This document shows, one piece after another, positions 18,504 to 27,459 of a stretch of 64,000 bases of DNA. Origin of the DNA: Sediminicola sp. GTDB lineage: Bacteria; Bacteroidota; Bacteroidia; Flavobacteriales; Flavobacteriaceae. The position numbers and the translations under genes are program-made. The notes under the pieces are model-generated. The model did no database searches. It saw only the letters and a program-made list of their open reading frames with translations, and was not told the DNA's origin. The stretch's first letter is position 1. Every line of letters starts with the position of its first letter. Where the stretch lies: assembly GCA_024643325.1 (NCBI GenBank), contig JAHEND010000003.1, positions 124,001 to 188,000 of the forward strand, given 5' to 3'.

Positions 18504-19166
18504 ATGAAAGAAAAGCTTCATCAAGAACTTCAGCGCTTGGCAAAACATATCTTAGACGCCAATCACAGCAGTGAATTGGCGCCCCTCTATGAGACCGCCA
18601 AGACACTCTATGAAAAGCTTGCGGTGTTGAAATTTATATCACAAAATTTAGGAGACCCTCATTTAGACACAGAGGAAAATCAAATAGCACAGAAGTTTCA
18701 AGAAATGGCCCACGAGGCGTTGTCTCCTGGAGCAGAAATTCCAGAGTCCAATCCACACGAATCAGATATTATGACCCCAGGCATGGATACGATTATTGAC
18801 ATGGTTTCTCATATGCCAAAAAAAGAAAACCTCCCAACAGAATCTGATTCTGAACCTCCACAAGAGCTCCACACGAACACACAAGACCCTTCTGCTGGCA
18901 GGATAAATACTGCAACTACTTTAAATGGCCGTTATGGACAGCAAATCTCCTTTGGTTTAAATGACCAGATTGCCTTTGTAAAAGAGTTGTTTAACGGGGA
19001 AGAAGACAGTTTTAAAAGAGTGGTTTCTCAACTGAACACCATAGATTCAAAGGAGCGCGCAATGTCTTTTATTGGCCATTTAGTAAAGCCAGAGTACAAC
19101 GATTGGAAGGGTAAAGAGGCTTATGAAAAAAGGTTTATTGAACTCATCACTCAGAAATACCATTAA
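18504..19166 (+). CDS. Conserved flavobacterial protein of unknown function
   Basis: I do not recognise a named family. The 220-residue protein has a helical N-terminal third (residues 1-75), a Pro/Glu/Ser-rich and probably disordered middle (about 75-135), and a well-ordered-looking C-terminal region from ISFGLNDQIAFVKELFNG to the end, with KPEYNDWKGKEAYEKRF. No signal peptide or membrane helix is seen. A short G/C-closed hairpin (GGGTTTTT at 18468-18475 with AAAAACCC at 18481-18488) lies in its leader. It precedes rsmI by 22 bases on the same strand and diverges from tdk. Confidence 0.7.
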   Translation: MKEKLHQELQRLAKHILDANHSSELAPLYETAKTLYEKLAVLKFISQNLGDPHLDTEENQIAQKFQEMAHEALSPGAEIPESNPHESDIMTPGMDTIIDMVSHMPKKENLPTESDSEPPQELHTNTQDPSAGRINTATTLNGRYGQQISFGLNDQIAFVKELFNGEEDSFKRVVSQLNTIDSKERAMSFIGHLVKPEYNDWKGKEAYEKRFIELITQKYH

Positions 19167-19188
19167 TTATATTGACTAGAAATACCTT

Positions 19189-19881
19189 ATGTCTAAACTG
19201 TATTTAGTTCCAACGCCTATTGGCAATCTAGAAGACATGACTATTAGAGCTATAAGGGTTTTAAAAGAGGTGTCACTTATTTTAGCAGAAGATACCAGGA
19301 CAAGCGGAAAGCTGCTCAAACATTTTGAGATTGAGACGCCAATGTTTTCCCACCACATGCACAATGAACACAAGACTGTGGCTGTATTGGTGAACAGAAT
19401 AAAAGCTGGGGAACCAATGGCGCTTATTTCAGACGCGGGAACGCCAGCCATTTCTGACCCAGGATTCTTACTTTCTAGGGCGTGTATAGAAGCGGGGGTT
19501 TCCATTGATTGTTTGCCCGGAGCTACAGCCTTTGTTCCTGCACTTGTCAATAGTGGTTTGCCCAACGATAAGTTTATCTTTGAGGGCTTTTTACCGGTTA
19601 AAAAGGGAAGACAAACTCGTTTGACTTTTCTTCAAGAGGAGCCCCGAACGATTATTTTTTATGAATCTCCGCATAAATTACTGAGAACCTTACAAGATTT
19701 TTGCACTTATTTTGGTCCAGAGAGACCTTTGAGTGTGTCTAGAGAAATCACCAAGCTATTTGAAGAGACTATTCGTGGCACTGTACAAGAAGTATTAGAC
19801 CATTATACCGCCCAGCCCGCAAAAGGTGAAATTGTGATAGTAGTAGGAGGAAAGCCAAATGTAAAAGCACCTAAAAAGTGA
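19189..19881 (+). CDS. rsmI: 16S rRNA (cytidine1402-2'-O)-methyltransferase
   Basis: RsmI methylates the ribose of C1402 in the decoding centre. The 230-residue protein carries the tetrapyrrole-methylase fold motifs LYLVPTPIGNLEDMT, LILAEDTRTSGKLL, ALISDAGTPAISDPG and FYESPHKLLRTL. Length is slightly under the usual ~280, because the C-terminal helical domain is missing, as is common in Bacteroidota. Its stop overlaps the start of the next gene (GTGA at 19878-19881). Confidence 0.95.
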   Translation: MSKLYLVPTPIGNLEDMTIRAIRVLKEVSLILAEDTRTSGKLLKHFEIETPMFSHHMHNEHKTVAVLVNRIKAGEPMALISDAGTPAISDPGFLLSRACIEAGVSIDCLPGATAFVPALVNSGLPNDKFIFEGFLPVKKGRQTRLTFLQEEPRTIIFYESPHKLLRTLQDFCTYFGPERPLSVSREITKLFEETIRGTVQEVLDHYTAQPAKGEIVIVVGGKPNVKAPKK

Positions 19882-21008
19882 GTACTGCTTGGGTTATTTC
19901 TCTGTTCACTATTGTCGCAGTTTATTTTTTAGACAAATCCAAAAACAAAGTACTTGCAGTAGTATTTGATTGGATTCCAGCAGTGCTTTTGGCTTACGTA
20001 ATACCGGCTTTAATTTCGTATTTTTTCTCTGTAGATTACAGTACAGACTCCATTCATAGCTTTAGTAAAACATGGGTTATTCCCATGGCTATTGTCGCAG
20101 TGATGAGCAGTCTTTCTTTTTCTCAACTAAAAGTTATTGGCTTTAAACCTGTTGTTTTATTTGTGGTTGGTTCTGCGATTATTGCATTGTTCCCTGTGGT
20201 TTTTGCTTGGACTTTTTTGGATTCTGATCTGGTGCAAAACCAATGGATTCAAGCTGGTTATTGGAAAGGTATTCCCCCCATTGTAGGCAGTTGGATAGGA
20301 GGGAGTACCAGTCAATTGGTCTTAAAGGAATTGGCAAAAACCTCGGAGAGTCTTTTTTTACAAGTATTAGTTGTAGACACAGTTTTGGTTAATATTTGGA
20401 CCATATTTATGTTTCAAATCATTAAAAAGAGTCAGAAATTAAATGCTTTTTTCAACATTTCAGATAAGACTATTCCTTTGCCCATCTCTGAGGAGAAGCA
20501 AAAAAGCCTACCCTGGTACAGGGTACTTGCCCTACTCGTTTTAGGGGTTTTTCTTGTAGAAATCTTGTTGACTATTTTTGTGATTAAAGTGATTGCCTTA
20601 TCAATAATAGGTTTGTTGGTGAGCAATTTTATACCGCGATGGAATTACCAATTTGCCCTTAAATTTGGAGGTGTTTTAATCATAGTAGTCATGGCCATAT
20701 TAGGACTTAAATTACAGTTTACCGCTTTGTCAATGCCTATAGAATTTATAGGCTTTTTGGTTTTTTGGATTTTCGTTCATTTTATAGGAATGGTATTGGC
20801 TGCAAAGTTTCTTAATGTTCATTTGGCTTGGGTGCCTATTGCAAGTATGGCTAATGTTGGCGGAATTGCTACAGCACCAGCTGTGACCGCTGCTTATGAA
20901 AAAAAATGGATGCCCCACGCCATTGTTTTAGCCATTTTAAGCATGGCAACGGGAACTTTTTGGGGAATGATCACCATATTTCTTTTCGAAAGCCTTTTTA
21001 AGGTTTAA
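19878..21008 (+). CDS. DUF819 family membrane protein
   Basis: The 376-residue protein has about ten membrane helices and the glycine-rich segments of the DUF819 family (GSWIGGSTSQLVLKELA; ANVGGIATAPAVTAAYEKKW), which is probably a transporter family of unknown substrate. The start is a GTG overlapping the rsmI stop (GTGA), so it is translationally coupled to rsmI although the functions look unrelated. Confidence 0.85.
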   Translation: MSTAWVISLFTIVAVYFLDKSKNKVLAVVFDWIPAVLLAYVIPALISYFFSVDYSTDSIHSFSKTWVIPMAIVAVMSSLSFSQLKVIGFKPVVLFVVGSAIIALFPVVFAWTFLDSDLVQNQWIQAGYWKGIPPIVGSWIGGSTSQLVLKELAKTSESLFLQVLVVDTVLVNIWTIFMFQIIKKSQKLNAFFNISDKTIPLPISEEKQKSLPWYRVLALLVLGVFLVEILLTIFVIKVIALSIIGLLVSNFIPRWNYQFALKFGGVLIIVVMAILGLKLQFTALSMPIEFIGFLVFWIFVHFIGMVLAAKFLNVHLAWVPIASMANVGGIATAPAVTAAYEKKWMPHAIVLAILSMATGTFWGMITIFLFESLFKV

Positions 21009-21056
21009 AAACGCTGGGGTTTTTGTACTTTTAAGACTTTATAAAAATCGTAAATA

Positions 21057-21479
21057 ATGAAAAACCTTGTGACCACAAAGTGGCTTGGAGGGATGGCTTT
21101 TGAAAGCGACAACCCCTCTGGACATACTTTAAGAATAGATGTAGATGCTGAAAATGGCGGTGAGAACTCCGGACATAGACCCAAAGCACTCATGCTCACT
21201 TCACTGGCTGGTTGTTCTGGATTGGACGTGGCGTCATTAATGAAAAAAATGAAATTAGAGGTACGTGCTTTTGAGATTCAAACAGAAGCCAATTTAACAG
21301 AAGAGCACCCCAAATTCTATGACGCCGTAACTATTTCGTATCATTTTTTTGGCCCGAATTTGGTAGAAGACAAACTTCAAAAAACAGTAGACCTTTCGGT
21401 GGAGCGTTACTGTGGTGTTATGGAAATGTTTAGACAGTTTGCCAAATTAGAGGTAAAGACTGTTTTTCATCACGAATAA
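21057..21479 (+). CDS. OsmC/Ohr family protein
   Basis: The 140-residue protein has the OsmC fold pattern: an N-terminal beta sheet with the G/H-containing HTLRIDVDAENGG, then MLTSLAGCSGLDVASLMKKM with the peroxidatic-type cysteine, and a C-terminal VERYCGVMEMFRQFA carrying the second cysteine. Both cysteines are present, so thiol-dependent peroxidase activity is possible. It is closer to the YhfA/OsmC-like group than to Ohr. Confidence 0.88.
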   Translation: MKNLVTTKWLGGMAFESDNPSGHTLRIDVDAENGGENSGHRPKALMLTSLAGCSGLDVASLMKKMKLEVRAFEIQTEANLTEEHPKFYDAVTISYHFFGPNLVEDKLQKTVDLSVERYCGVMEMFRQFAKLEVKTVFHHE

Positions 21480-21560
21480 TCACTTTTTTATATAGACTTA
21501 CCTAAAATGTACTTGTTGTAGTTTTAAAGCTCTGTCGTGTAACCCTGCCTTAATATCATT

Positions 21561-23261
21561 ATGAATTGGATCGAAATACCCCCTAGGGCCCCTGAAAAAA
21601 TAAAGGCGCTAAGTGAATCGCTTGGTATTTCTAACGTATTGTCCCGTCTTTTAATTCAAAGAGGCGTGTCAGATTTCAATGCTGCTAAAACTTTTTTTAG
21701 ACCCAAAATGTCTCAGCTCCATCCCCCCAATCTCATGAAGGATATGGAACTAGCTGTTGCTAGAATCATACTTGCCATGGAACGTGAAGAGGCTATTTTA
21801 GTCTATGGAGATTACGACGTAGATGGTACTACAGCAGTAGCATTAGTAGCCGATTTTTTACAACAGTACTACCATAAAGTAGCCACATATATACCAGATC
21901 GTTACAGCGAGGGTTATGGCGTATCTTATCAAGGCATAGATTTCGCAAGTGAAAACGACATAGGGCTTATTATTGCATTAGACTGCGGAGTAAAAGCCAT
22001 AGATAAAGTAGCTTACGCAAAAGAAAAAGGAATCGATTTTATTATTTGTGACCATCACACGCCTGGCGCTATTCTGCCAGATGCTGTAGCCGTGTTAGAC
22101 CCCAAAAGATCAGATTGTAATTATCCCTATAAAGAGCTTTGTGGCTGCGGCATAGGTTTTAAACTTATACAAGCCATTTCCATGGCTTTGGAAGCTCCAG
22201 AGGAAGTAGTTTATCCTTATTTAGACCTAGTAGCTACTGCCATTGGAGCAGATATTGTGCCTCTAAATGGAGAAAACCGAACCTTAGCCTATTTAGGTTT
22301 AGCGCAGATTAACAGCCATCCAAGACCAGGATTTAAAGCCTTTTTAGAGACATTTAATAAACCTGTAGTGACCCTCACCGACCTTAATTTTACGGTCTCT
22401 CCAAGAATAAATGCTGCAGGCAGGATGGTTCACGGTGCACATGCTGTTGCCTTATTACAAACAAAAGACATGGCACAAGCCAAGCAAATGGCCGCAGCTA
22501 TTGAGGACAATAACACAGAGAGAAGAAGTTTAGATCAGCATATCACAGAAAACGCTTTGAAACAGATTGATGGAGATTTGGAAACCACCAATGCTAGCAC
22601 GGTAGTTTACCAGCCAGATTGGCACAAAGGTGTGATAGGAATTGTAGCCTCTAGGCTCATTGAAACCCATTATAGACCCACCCTTGTTTTTACCAAAAGT
22701 GGTTATGTATTGGCGGGTTCAGCAAGATCTATTAAAGGATACGATGTATATAAAGCCATTGAAGCCTGCAGTGAACACCTCATTCAATTTGGGGGACATA
22801 TGTACGCTGCTGGCCTAACTTTAGCTCCAGAAAAATACGAGGATTTTAAAAATGCCTTTGAAAGCTACGTGTCCAGTACTTTAGACCCTGATTTAAAAAT
22901 TCCTCAAATTAGTATAGATAGCCCGCTGTCCTTTTCAGAGATTAGCCCTAAATTTATTAGAATCTTAAAGCAAATGGCTCCTTTTGGTCCTGAAAATCCC
23001 ATTCCGGTATTTAAAGCCACAGGCGTTTATGACACAGGCTATGCAAAAGTAATTGGGGCAGATCAGACCCATCTCAAGGGAACACTTACCCAAGATGGAG
23101 GGGTAAAAATTAATTTTGTGGCCTTTAAAAAGGCCGATGCCTTAGCCCTGCTCACCCACCAAAAAAAGGTTGATATTGTCTTCAATATATCTGAAAATTT
23201 TTGGCAAGGGCAAACTACCATTCAATTACAATTATTGGACATTAAACCTCACCAAGGCTAG
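21561..23261 (+). CDS. recJ: Single-stranded-DNA-specific exonuclease RecJ
   Basis: RecJ is a 5'-3' ssDNA exonuclease of repair and recombination. The 566-residue protein has the DHH phosphoesterase motifs YGDYDVDGTTAVAL, LIIALDCGVKA and IICDHHTPG, and the DHHA1 region with SARSIKGYDVYKAIE and FGGHMYAAGLTL, followed by the C-terminal OB-like domain. Length is normal. It is convergent with the lpxH-like gene, 7 bases apart. Confidence 0.97.
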   Translation: MNWIEIPPRAPEKIKALSESLGISNVLSRLLIQRGVSDFNAAKTFFRPKMSQLHPPNLMKDMELAVARIILAMEREEAILVYGDYDVDGTTAVALVADFLQQYYHKVATYIPDRYSEGYGVSYQGIDFASENDIGLIIALDCGVKAIDKVAYAKEKGIDFIICDHHTPGAILPDAVAVLDPKRSDCNYPYKELCGCGIGFKLIQAISMALEAPEEVVYPYLDLVATAIGADIVPLNGENRTLAYLGLAQINSHPRPGFKAFLETFNKPVVTLTDLNFTVSPRINAAGRMVHGAHAVALLQTKDMAQAKQMAAAIEDNNTERRSLDQHITENALKQIDGDLETTNASTVVYQPDWHKGVIGIVASRLIETHYRPTLVFTKSGYVLAGSARSIKGYDVYKAIEACSEHLIQFGGHMYAAGLTLAPEKYEDFKNAFESYVSSTLDPDLKIPQISIDSPLSFSEISPKFIRILKQMAPFGPENPIPVFKATGVYDTGYAKVIGADQTHLKGTLTQDGGVKINFVAFKKADALALLTHQKKVDIVFNISENFWQGQTTIQLQLLDIKPHQG

Positions 23262-23268
23262 TACCTCT

Positions 23269-24036
23269 TTATAGGGCAGTTTGGAGCGTCAAAGAGGTTC
23301 CGTCATAAACTCCATAGGTGTAGTGGGAGATCCAATCTCCGGTATTTATGTAGGTTGCATTTTCTGCAACAGTGATCTCTAAGGGTAAATGCCTGTGCCC
23401 AAAAACAAAATAGTCGTAGTGTTTTTGTGTAAGTTTTCTTTTGGCATACTGTACCAGCCACTCGCCTTCTTCTCCGAGAAAAACCACGTCTTCTTCTCCA
23501 GAGATGAGCTTATTTTTAACCGAGAGGTAGTGACCTAAAGAAACACCAATATCTGGATGAAGCCATTTGAAAAACCATTTAGCCAACGGATGGGTAAATA
23601 CTTTTTTCATTCTTTTGAAACCCTTGTCTCCAGGCCCCAAACCATCTCCATGACCAATTAAAAAAGTTTTATGATCAATCATAAACTCTTGGGGTTTGTG
23701 GAATACTTGAATGCCTAATTCATCTTCAAAGTACCCATGCATCCATAAATCATGATTTCCCACAAAGTAATATATAGGGATTCCAGCGTCTGAAAGTTCT
23801 GCTAGTTTTCCAAATGTCCGGGTAAACCCTTTGGGAACAACAGTCTTGTATTCAAACCAAAAATCAAAAAGATCTCCTAAAAGAAAAATGGCAGCAGCAG
23901 AGTCTTTAATAGTATCTAGCCAAGAAACAAACTTCTTTTCCCTAGGCAAACTTTCCGCTGCACTTGGTGCTCCAAGGTGATTGTCACTGGCAAAATAAAT
24001 TTTTTTGCCTTCTGTAAGGGATATTTCTTGTATCAT
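23269..24036 (-). CDS. lpxH: UDP-2,3-diacylglucosamine diphosphatase (LpxH-like metallophosphoesterase)
   Basis: The calcineurin-like fold is clear: YFASDNHLG, LLGDLFDFWFE, FVGNHDLWMHGY, IGHGDGLGPGD and FGHRHLPLEI supply the two-metal ligands. In Bacteroidota this subfamily hydrolyses UDP-2,3-diacylglucosamine to lipid X in lipid A synthesis. I favour the ATG at 24036 (255 residues) over an upstream start at 24087, which would run into queD. It probably shares a transcript with queD (22-base gap). Confidence 0.88.
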   Translation of the reverse strand: MIQEISLTEGKKIYFASDNHLGAPSAAESLPREKKFVSWLDTIKDSAAAIFLLGDLFDFWFEYKTVVPKGFTRTFGKLAELSDAGIPIYYFVGNHDLWMHGYFEDELGIQVFHKPQEFMIDHKTFLIGHGDGLGPGDKGFKRMKKVFTHPLAKWFFKWLHPDIGVSLGHYLSVKNKLISGEEDVVFLGEEGEWLVQYAKRKLTQKHYDYFVFGHRHLPLEITVAENATYINTGDWISHYTYGVYDGTSLTLQTAL

Positions 24037-24058
24037 AAAGCCTAAAGATAGTAAACAG

Positions 24059-24508
24059 CTAGTTATCTGAGGCAAACCATTCTGCAAAGGAACTGTCTGT
24101 CTCTTGAAGTTTCAAAGAGAACAAAGCAATATTTTTTGGCAACCTAGCTTTAATTTTATCTGCAAAATCCAGCACCATGTTTTCTGAGGTTGGCTGGTAG
24201 TCTGCCAAAATAACAGCGTGCCCTCTGTTTGTTAATTCTTTTGCTAACTCAATATGAGGCGTGTTTTTGTTAAATACTGTGGCGTGGTCAAATACATCTA
24301 CTACTTCTTCTTTGACAATTTTTTTCAGGTCAGAAAAGTCAATCACCATTCCGAGTTTTACAGCGCCTTTTTCTTCTATAGGACTTCCAATGACTGTCAC
24401 AGACAGTTTATAGCTGTGGCCATGAACATTTCTGCATTTTCCGTCGTAGCCAAATAAGGCGTGGCCAGTTTCAAAACTAAACTGTTTGGTAATTCTAATT
24501 TTGCTCAT
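24059..24508 (-). CDS. queD: 6-carboxytetrahydropterin synthase
   Basis: QueD converts dihydroneopterin triphosphate to 6-carboxytetrahydropterin for queuosine/7-deazaguanine synthesis. The 149-residue protein has the zinc histidines in FETGHALFG and NVHGHSYKL, the catalytic cysteine in GKCRNVHGH, and the late conserved glutamate in LKLQETDSS. A perfect -7 element (TACCTTTG, minus strand 24533-24526) is 17 bases upstream of the ATG. No other queuosine genes are in the window. Confidence 0.93.
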   Translation of the reverse strand: MSKIRITKQFSFETGHALFGYDGKCRNVHGHSYKLSVTVIGSPIEEKGAVKLGMVIDFSDLKKIVKEEVVDVFDHATVFNKNTPHIELAKELTNRGHAVILADYQPTSENMVLDFADKIKARLPKNIALFSLKLQETDSSFAEWFASDN

Positions 24509-24525
24509 GAGAAAAGTTTAAGTTA

Positions 24526-24533
24526 CAAAGGTA
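24526..24533 (-). promoter_or_regulatory. Promoter -7 element of queD
   Basis: The minus strand reads TACCTTTG, a perfect TAnnTTTG match. The nearest TTG upstream (24551-24549) is 15 bases away, slightly shorter than the usual 17-23. Confidence 0.45.
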
Positions 24534-24615
24534 TTCTTTTTGCAAAACCAACGCTTAATTGAATTACATTTATCCGTTCTTTTAAATATTGTAAGTGGCT
24601 GAATTGTACCGCGAA

Positions 24616-25236
24616 ATGGATTTCGAATTAGACCCTTTGTTCGAAACCATTATTTCAGATTTAATGACCCAAGACTATAGTATTGTGGATCATTTTATAG
24701 ACCCTAAAACGGTTTCTTTATTGAGGCATTCTCTCTTGGCACACTTTGAGGAGGATCGCTTTAAAAAAGCCGCTATTGGAAGTAAAACCAATGAAGTCAT
24801 AGCGGCAGCTATACGAGGGGACTATATTTTATGGATAGATGAAAGGATTCAGACCCATGTAGAGAATTTGTTCTTTAAAAGATTAAATGATTTGGTGGCC
24901 TATTTGAATAGGACCTGTTTTCTAGGTATACTTCAGACAGAATTCCATTATGCACTGTACCCCCCCGGCACTGGATATAAAAGGCATTTAGACAGCTTTC
25001 AAAATGATCACAAAAGAAAACTTTCTATTGCATTTTATTTAAATCCAGAAGACTGGACGGAAACAGACGGTGGCGCGCTAGCCCTTTATATAAAGGGTGC
25101 CGGTGAGGAGCAAACCGTACTAGTGCCGCCTGTAGGAGGTAGAATGGTTATTTTTGAAAGCCAAAAAATTCCTCACGAAGTATTAAAAGCAAACAGAGAT
25201 AGGCTTAGTATTACCGGATGGCTGAAAACGAGTTAA
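24616..25236 (+). CDS. 2-oxoglutarate/Fe(II)-dependent dioxygenase (prolyl-4-hydroxylase-like)
   Basis: The protein of about 206 residues shows the jelly-roll dioxygenase ligands: HxD in GTGYKRHLDSF, the distal histidine in SQKIPHEVLKAN, and a co-substrate arginine in RDRLSITGW. The family hydroxylates proline or other residues, often in ribosomal or translation proteins. I place the start at the ATG at 24616; an in-frame GTG at 24595 would add seven residues. It stands alone, diverging from queD. Confidence 0.85.
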   Translation: MDFELDPLFETIISDLMTQDYSIVDHFIDPKTVSLLRHSLLAHFEEDRFKKAAIGSKTNEVIAAAIRGDYILWIDERIQTHVENLFFKRLNDLVAYLNRTCFLGILQTEFHYALYPPGTGYKRHLDSFQNDHKRKLSIAFYLNPEDWTETDGGALALYIKGAGEEQTVLVPPVGGRMVIFESQKIPHEVLKANRDRLSITGWLKTS

Positions 25237-25335
25237 TTATTTTCGCTTAAACTTTTTGTTATTCCTGAATTTATTAAAAAAATATATCACGCCTACCACT
25301 AAAGCCAGCACCGCGAATAGAAAGTTTTGATTCAT
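25237..25335 (-). CDS. Small single-helix membrane protein, 32 residues
   Basis: This is a short frame, ATG at 25335 to TAA at 25237. It encodes one hydrophobic helix (FLFAVLALVVGVIYFF) followed by a strongly basic tail (RNNKKFKRK), the classic shape of a small inner-membrane protein. It begins 4 bases after the stop of the crotonase gene on the same strand, so it would be the last cistron of that operon. The positive-inside tail and clean composition suggest it is real, but there is no homology support. Confidence 0.5.
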   Translation of the reverse strand: MNQNFLFAVLALVVGVIYFFNKFRNNKKFKRK

Positions 25336-25339
25336 GGCA

Positions 25340-26092
25340 TTATTTTATAAATGTTTTAAATGCAGCCTGCGCTTCTTCTGTTAAAGCGAGTGCAGCTGTT
25401 TCTGCAGCATTGGCGTCTAATAATTCACTCCAATGATCGGTGCCTTGCCAAGCCGTTTTTTTTATTTGATACAGGGCTTCTTTACTGTATTGGGTTAGGG
25501 CTAAAACCCATGTATTTGTCTCTGTATTTAAGTTTTCATGATTTTGCACAAGCTTGTTAAATAAACCGCTTTCTTTTCCCCATTGTGCCCGCTTCCATTG
25601 GGTTGGTTCAAGACTTAAATTAGTGAAATTACTCACCCCAATTTTTCGAATGACCGCTGGAGCAATCACCAAAGGTCCAATCCCAATAAATAATTCCGAA
25701 AGTCTTATTTCGCTATTGGGACCAGCAATCACATAGTCACTAGCAGCAATAATTCCAAGACCTCCTCCAACGGCTTTTCCTTGAACTTTGGTTACGATTA
25801 TTTTAGGAGACACCTTCATTTCGAGTATTAAACGGCCAAATCCTTTGAAAAATTCCGTGGCAGTTTTCAGGTCTTTTAACTCAGATAAATGGGTTATAGA
25901 TGCACCTGCACAAAAAGCTTTTTCTCCTCCAGACTGCAGTAATATTAGCTTAACCGCGGAATGCTTTGTAAGGTTTTTTATGCTGTCTGCCATTTCCACT
26001 AACATTTCCGGATCGCAGGAATTACTTGCTGGATGCTCGAAAGTTATGGTGGCAATGGCATTTTCTATTTGAGTGTGAACGGTCCCTTTCAT
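25340..26092 (-). CDS. Enoyl-CoA hydratase/isomerase (crotonase) family protein
   Basis: The 250-residue crotonase-fold protein has the oxyanion-hole segments GGEKAFCAGASITHL and KVQGKAVGGGLGIIAASDYVIA. The catalytic glutamates of classical enoyl-CoA hydratase are not obvious: the segment after ASDYVIAGPNSEIRLSEL has one. The reaction may therefore be hydration, isomerisation or hydrolysis of a CoA thioester. The ATG at 26092 starts the conserved fold; the upstream extension to 26218 overlaps the MATE gene. It lies 8 bases after that gene. Confidence 0.85.
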   Translation of the reverse strand: MKGTVHTQIENAIATITFEHPASNSCDPEMLVEMADSIKNLTKHSAVKLILLQSGGEKAFCAGASITHLSELKDLKTATEFFKGFGRLILEMKVSPKIIVTKVQGKAVGGGLGIIAASDYVIAGPNSEIRLSELFIGIGPLVIAPAVIRKIGVSNFTNLSLEPTQWKRAQWGKESGLFNKLVQNHENLNTETNTWVLALTQYSKEALYQIKKTAWQGTDHWSELLDANAAETAALALTEEAQAAFKTFIK

Positions 26093-26100
26093 AATTATTT

Positions 26101-27459
26101 TTAAATGTAGGTGTTTTGTTTTAGGGGTAAAAATTTTCTTCGGAATTTCCAGATTAAGGCAACCCCTCTTGCCACCATCCAACAACCAAAAGCCACCCAT
26201 ATTCCCTTTAGCCCCCAATTCATTTTATTGCTCCAGAAAACCAAAGGCACAAAGACGCCAAAAGAAGTGAGTAAGAGTACATTTCTCAAGAACCTCATCT
26301 CTCCCAAGCCCTTAAACATACCGTCTAAAACAAACGCAATACCATTGGTAGGTAAGCAAATTAACAAAATGAAAAACACCTCTTCAAAAGCTAATAAAGT
26401 CGCTTTGTTTTCGGAAAATAGCCCCCCTATATTATCGTAAAATAAGGTTCCAAACAACAATAAAATACTCCCCATCACAAAACCAAAAAAGGCCACTTTT
26501 TTTGCTAATTCCCACAACAGGGTATAATTTTTGGCGCCTAATAATTTGCCCCCTATACTATTTCCTGCGGTGCCATATCCCTCTATAAAGAAGGCGGAAA
26601 ATAACCAAAGATTAAGCAATATGGTGTGGGCGCCAATAATAGTAGTACCCATAGCAGTAGCTTCTCTAACGGACAAAATAAGTGCAGTGTTTAATGCCAA
26701 AGAGCGCACAAAGAGATTGGCACTCATACCAATAATATTTTTTAATTCAGGATGAATAGGCCCTTTGACAATGAGCGGGAAATCTGTCTTTAGGAAAAGC
26801 AAGCTTAAGGCAAATACAGCCATTACTATTTGTGCAATAAGACTGGCCCAGGCAGCTCCTTCTAAAAACATAGGCTCCATAAATCCCTCTATGCCGTAAA
26901 CTAAAATAAAGTCTAATCCAATATTTAAAAAGGCTCCTGTTAGCGCTACAGCCATAGGCCATAAAGTGTTTTGTAACCCTCTAAAGACACCAAAAACACC
27001 AAATGTGAAAAGGGTTAATGGAAATCCCCAGATTCTAATACTAAAGTATTGCTCACACATTTCAAGCAAAGGACCGGAAGCATTCAATAGTGTAAATATC
27101 TCCGTTTTAAAAATCATACTAATAACAAGCACTAAAAGACTGATGGAAACATTAACATACATGGCTTGCATGGGTAAGGCCTTAACCCCGTCTAAATTAT
27201 CTTTTCCTAGGTATTGAGAGACCAATGCTGAAATAGCGCTTTGGGTTTGCCCCAGAACCCAAACGAGCATAGAAAGAAAGGAACCTACTATTCCCGCAGC
27301 CGCCAATGCTTGAGCACCTTGGATAGGTATATTTCCCACGATAGCGGTATCTGTTAAAGATAAAAAGGGTTCTGCTACACCTGCAATAGTTGCGGGAATG
27401 GCCAAGCGATGAATTCTTTTGAGGGGGGGTTCTGTATTATGTGTCACTTTGTATGTCAT
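26101..27459 (-). CDS. MATE family efflux transporter
   Basis: The 452-residue protein has 12 predicted helices in two repeats. The N-terminal PATIAGVAEPFLSLTDTAIVG and the middle GTTIIGAHTILLNLWLF are typical of the DinF-like branch of MATE exporters, which use Na+ or H+ gradients to expel drugs or metabolites. Its start overlaps the stop of the acetyltransferase gene (ATGA, 27459-27456), so the two are translationally coupled. A drug-modification plus efflux pairing is possible but unproven. Confidence 0.92.
   Translation of the reverse strand: MTYKVTHNTEPPLKRIHRLAIPATIAGVAEPFLSLTDTAIVGNIPIQGAQALAAAGIVGSFLSMLVWVLGQTQSAISALVSQYLGKDNLDGVKALPMQAMYVNVSISLLVLVISMIFKTEIFTLLNASGPLLEMCEQYFSIRIWGFPLTLFTFGVFGVFRGLQNTLWPMAVALTGAFLNIGLDFILVYGIEGFMEPMFLEGAAWASLIAQIVMAVFALSLLFLKTDFPLIVKGPIHPELKNIIGMSANLFVRSLALNTALILSVREATAMGTTIIGAHTILLNLWLFSAFFIEGYGTAGNSIGGKLLGAKNYTLLWELAKKVAFFGFVMGSILLLFGTLFYDNIGGLFSENKATLLAFEEVFFILLICLPTNGIAFVLDGMFKGLGEMRFLRNVLLLTSFGVFVPLVFWSNKMNWGLKGIWVAFGCWMVARGVALIWKFRRKFLPLKQNTYI

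Noticed and set aside
26111-26440. A 109-codon plus-strand frame opposite the MATE gene
   Set aside because: The composition is that of an antisense reading of a membrane-protein gene, with no start signal or conserved motif.
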